From NCBI GenBank assembly GCA_958299035.1, contig CATQJL010000223.1:84029753-84093752 (forward strand): a stretch of DNA of 64,000 nt, read 5' to 3'. The stretch is from Cylicocyclus nassatus. Taxonomy: Eukaryota; Nematoda; Chromadorea; Rhabditida; Strongylidae. The notes below the pieces were generated by a model that was not told where the DNA came from, did no database searches, and was given only the letters and a program-made list of their open reading frames with translations. Of this stretch, positions 62,045 to 64,000 are shown in pieces. The position numbers were made by a program, and so were the translations under genes. Positions within the stretch are counted from its first letter, which is position 1, and every line of letters starts with the position of its first letter.

Positions 62045-64000
62045 AATTTCGTCATTTGAGAGGCGAAATAAGCAGCAGTAAGGCACTTCACTGTCATTCA
62101 TAGTCTTTTCTAGCTAAATTCACATGGCGAAAAGGGTCAGAAGAGAAAACTATTTTGAATTACTGGCAAGCAAACAAGATGTTCTAAAATAAGTTCATGA
62201 TTGTTTTGCTCTTGTGTAAAACAGTTAAACACCTTTGAAAGATCGCAAATTCTCTTTTACATCAAGAAATGATTTCGAAAAACATGTCAAAATCGACAAA
62301 AACGTGTCAAACTTTTTGTGACAAGTAGTAAGGAGGCATTCCTTGCAGAATCTATGAAAAATTATTCTTAGACTAAAGAACATATTTTATAAGAGAAGAA
62401 AATGGGTCAGTATAACGGAAAAGTACCATAGTTCAAAAGCCGTATTTAGCAAATGGTAACTCCAAGTAACTCTAAGACACCTTCTACTCTTTTCTGACGA
62501 ATACCATAGGCAGCGACCGAAGTTGTGAGCTGGTGGACTGCCGGATAAATCGCGCCTTCTAACTGACGATTACAATTGAAATTCTCAACCATGAATTGAA
62601 GCGAAGTTGATTAACCACTACAGGGTGAATTTGAATCACATTAACACTAGCAATTTCGTCGGAAACACCAACTTCGCTTCGATGACTAAAACCTAGGCAG
62701 ACGAGGATGATCCATAAGTATGAGGTTGGCTAAAATAATTACGTTTTGGTACGAAAATTTCATAGAAACTTTCATGATTGTTCCTTATTAATGATATTCT
62801 GTGGATGTAGTTCAAAGCTTCCTCTACCACATATCAACTACTCAGTATTTTAAATCATTATTGTTAGTCAGTTCTGCCCAAACACGGCTAAAATTCCAAG
62901 CTTTTTCTATCGAAGCTTCGTCTCATGCTCTAATGAATATAGAGCACAGCAATTTGGTATTCGGATATAGACAGGTTTTCCCTACATAGCGACTATCAAT
63001 AAAAACTGTGATCTGCTGTTTCAAAATTCTTTGACCAAAAAAACAAAATTTCTCATATTTGCGCACATGAGAAATGGAGATTTCACACTTCTTTGTGGAT
63101 TTCTTTCATTGCAAGAAGAAATTCTACTCAAACAAATTTTATGCCTCAATTCTCATTGAAGTGTTCTTTCCAGCCGTACCGAATACTGGATAAAAAATTA
63201 TCTGCAACATCTGTAGGAGCCGCAAAACCAACTAAAATTATTTATCAGCCAACCCATAATTTCTAGCTCTTTACTGTAAAAAATCTTGAACGTTCATCTC
63301 TTTATCAACCAAACCATCAAACCATGCACTGGTAAACAGGATTTGACCGCAACCAGCACGACAGAGTCTAGCTATAAAAACTGCTACAAAAATCCATAAA
63401 AACGCGTGCACCTACCGCAAGAAAAACATGCTCTCCAGAATCATTTGTATCAAGTTCGCAGACTCTCAAATTGTAGATGCAATTTACTTTAGATCATGAA
63501 TGCACTCACATTTATAATCCGCCCACAGTGAACTTTATCTCATTTATATCATAAGTATGTAAAATAAATCAAAATTTTTGTTGTTGTCTCTTTCCCTATG
63601 CATCCAGCGCGCGATAAAATTGTGAAAAAAGAGGTTGTTTTCTATTACCGATATGACTCAACACCGGATAATATTGTTGAGATGCAGTGATAGTACAGTT
63701 GAGTTTATCTGAATGTAAAGTCAACTGCACGCGAAATGGCCCGGATCGCTGTAGGCTGAACGCACGCGAGCGTGTCTGCAACGCGGCTGCCGTGTACGAA
63801 CGCTATGATGACTCATGCGCGCGAATGCCAATGTTAGCCCGCAAGAGACACGCTCGCAGTCGTTCACTACGAGCGATCCCTGCAGTCAAATATTAGCAAC
63901 TATACGCAACATAATTGTTTTACAAATGCTATTTTTGGCTACTTTGCACGTTCCCTCGCACTAATATTTTACTTTGATTTCTGGAAGACATACAACAGCT
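62045..64000. other. No gene recognised
   Basis: AT-rich sequence with short ORFs. The GC-richer stretch 63705-63890 carries overlapping ORFs on both strands (plus 63687-63896, minus 63596-63781) with CGCACGCGAG-like content but no domain. No clear repeat edges were found. Confidence 0.35.

Overview
The window looks like chromosomal DNA of a nematode, most likely a strongylid or other clade V species. The genes have many small exons, GT-AG introns with TTTCAG-type acceptors, and possible trans-splice acceptors just before start codons. The recognisable proteins are animal orthologues with nematode-like exon structure, and there are relics of RTE-type LINEs of the kind common in hookworm-like genomes. 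The taxon is an inference. No bacterial genes, CRISPR arrays, rRNA or convincing tRNA genes were seen.

Six spliced protein genes could be assembled by hand from both strands, all with phase-consistent exons: a NOSIP-like U-box protein (+, 3042-5021); a small single-pass membrane protein of unknown function (+, 24087-27516); a BAR-domain protein (+, 28720-30324); Gemin2 of the SMN complex (-, 34611-30811); an OSM1-like soluble fumarate reductase flavoprotein (-, 38032-35017); and a FAM122/PABIR-type PP2A regulator (-, 58060-46855). A seventh very small two-exon gene near 61543-62044 is only a candidate. The fumarate reductase and Gemin2 genes are in tandem about 405 bp apart and could be one operon. 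The BAR gene converges on Gemin2.

The rest is repeat-rich. 1404-2512 holds a Helitron-like element with a long hairpin and an RTE relic. 5022-24086 is a 19-kb gene-poor tract: a second RTE relic split by a roughly 4.3-kb insertion with a foldback core and a CCGCGG-rich minisatellite region, then several TIR elements (mariner-like with TA duplications, hAT-like with 8-bp duplications). The introns of Gemin2 and the PP2A regulator host many small TIR elements. 38.1-46.8 kb is a transposon nest with two ATTCG-rich arrays and a foldback minisatellite. 58.1-64 kb holds TIR elements and little else.

The genes are unrelated housekeeping functions: ubiquitin ligase, membrane curvature, snRNP assembly, fumarate/redox metabolism and phosphatase control. 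I see no new multi-gene system. The most unusual material is the nested transposons, some with target-site duplications readable by eye, and arrays with no obvious coding function.
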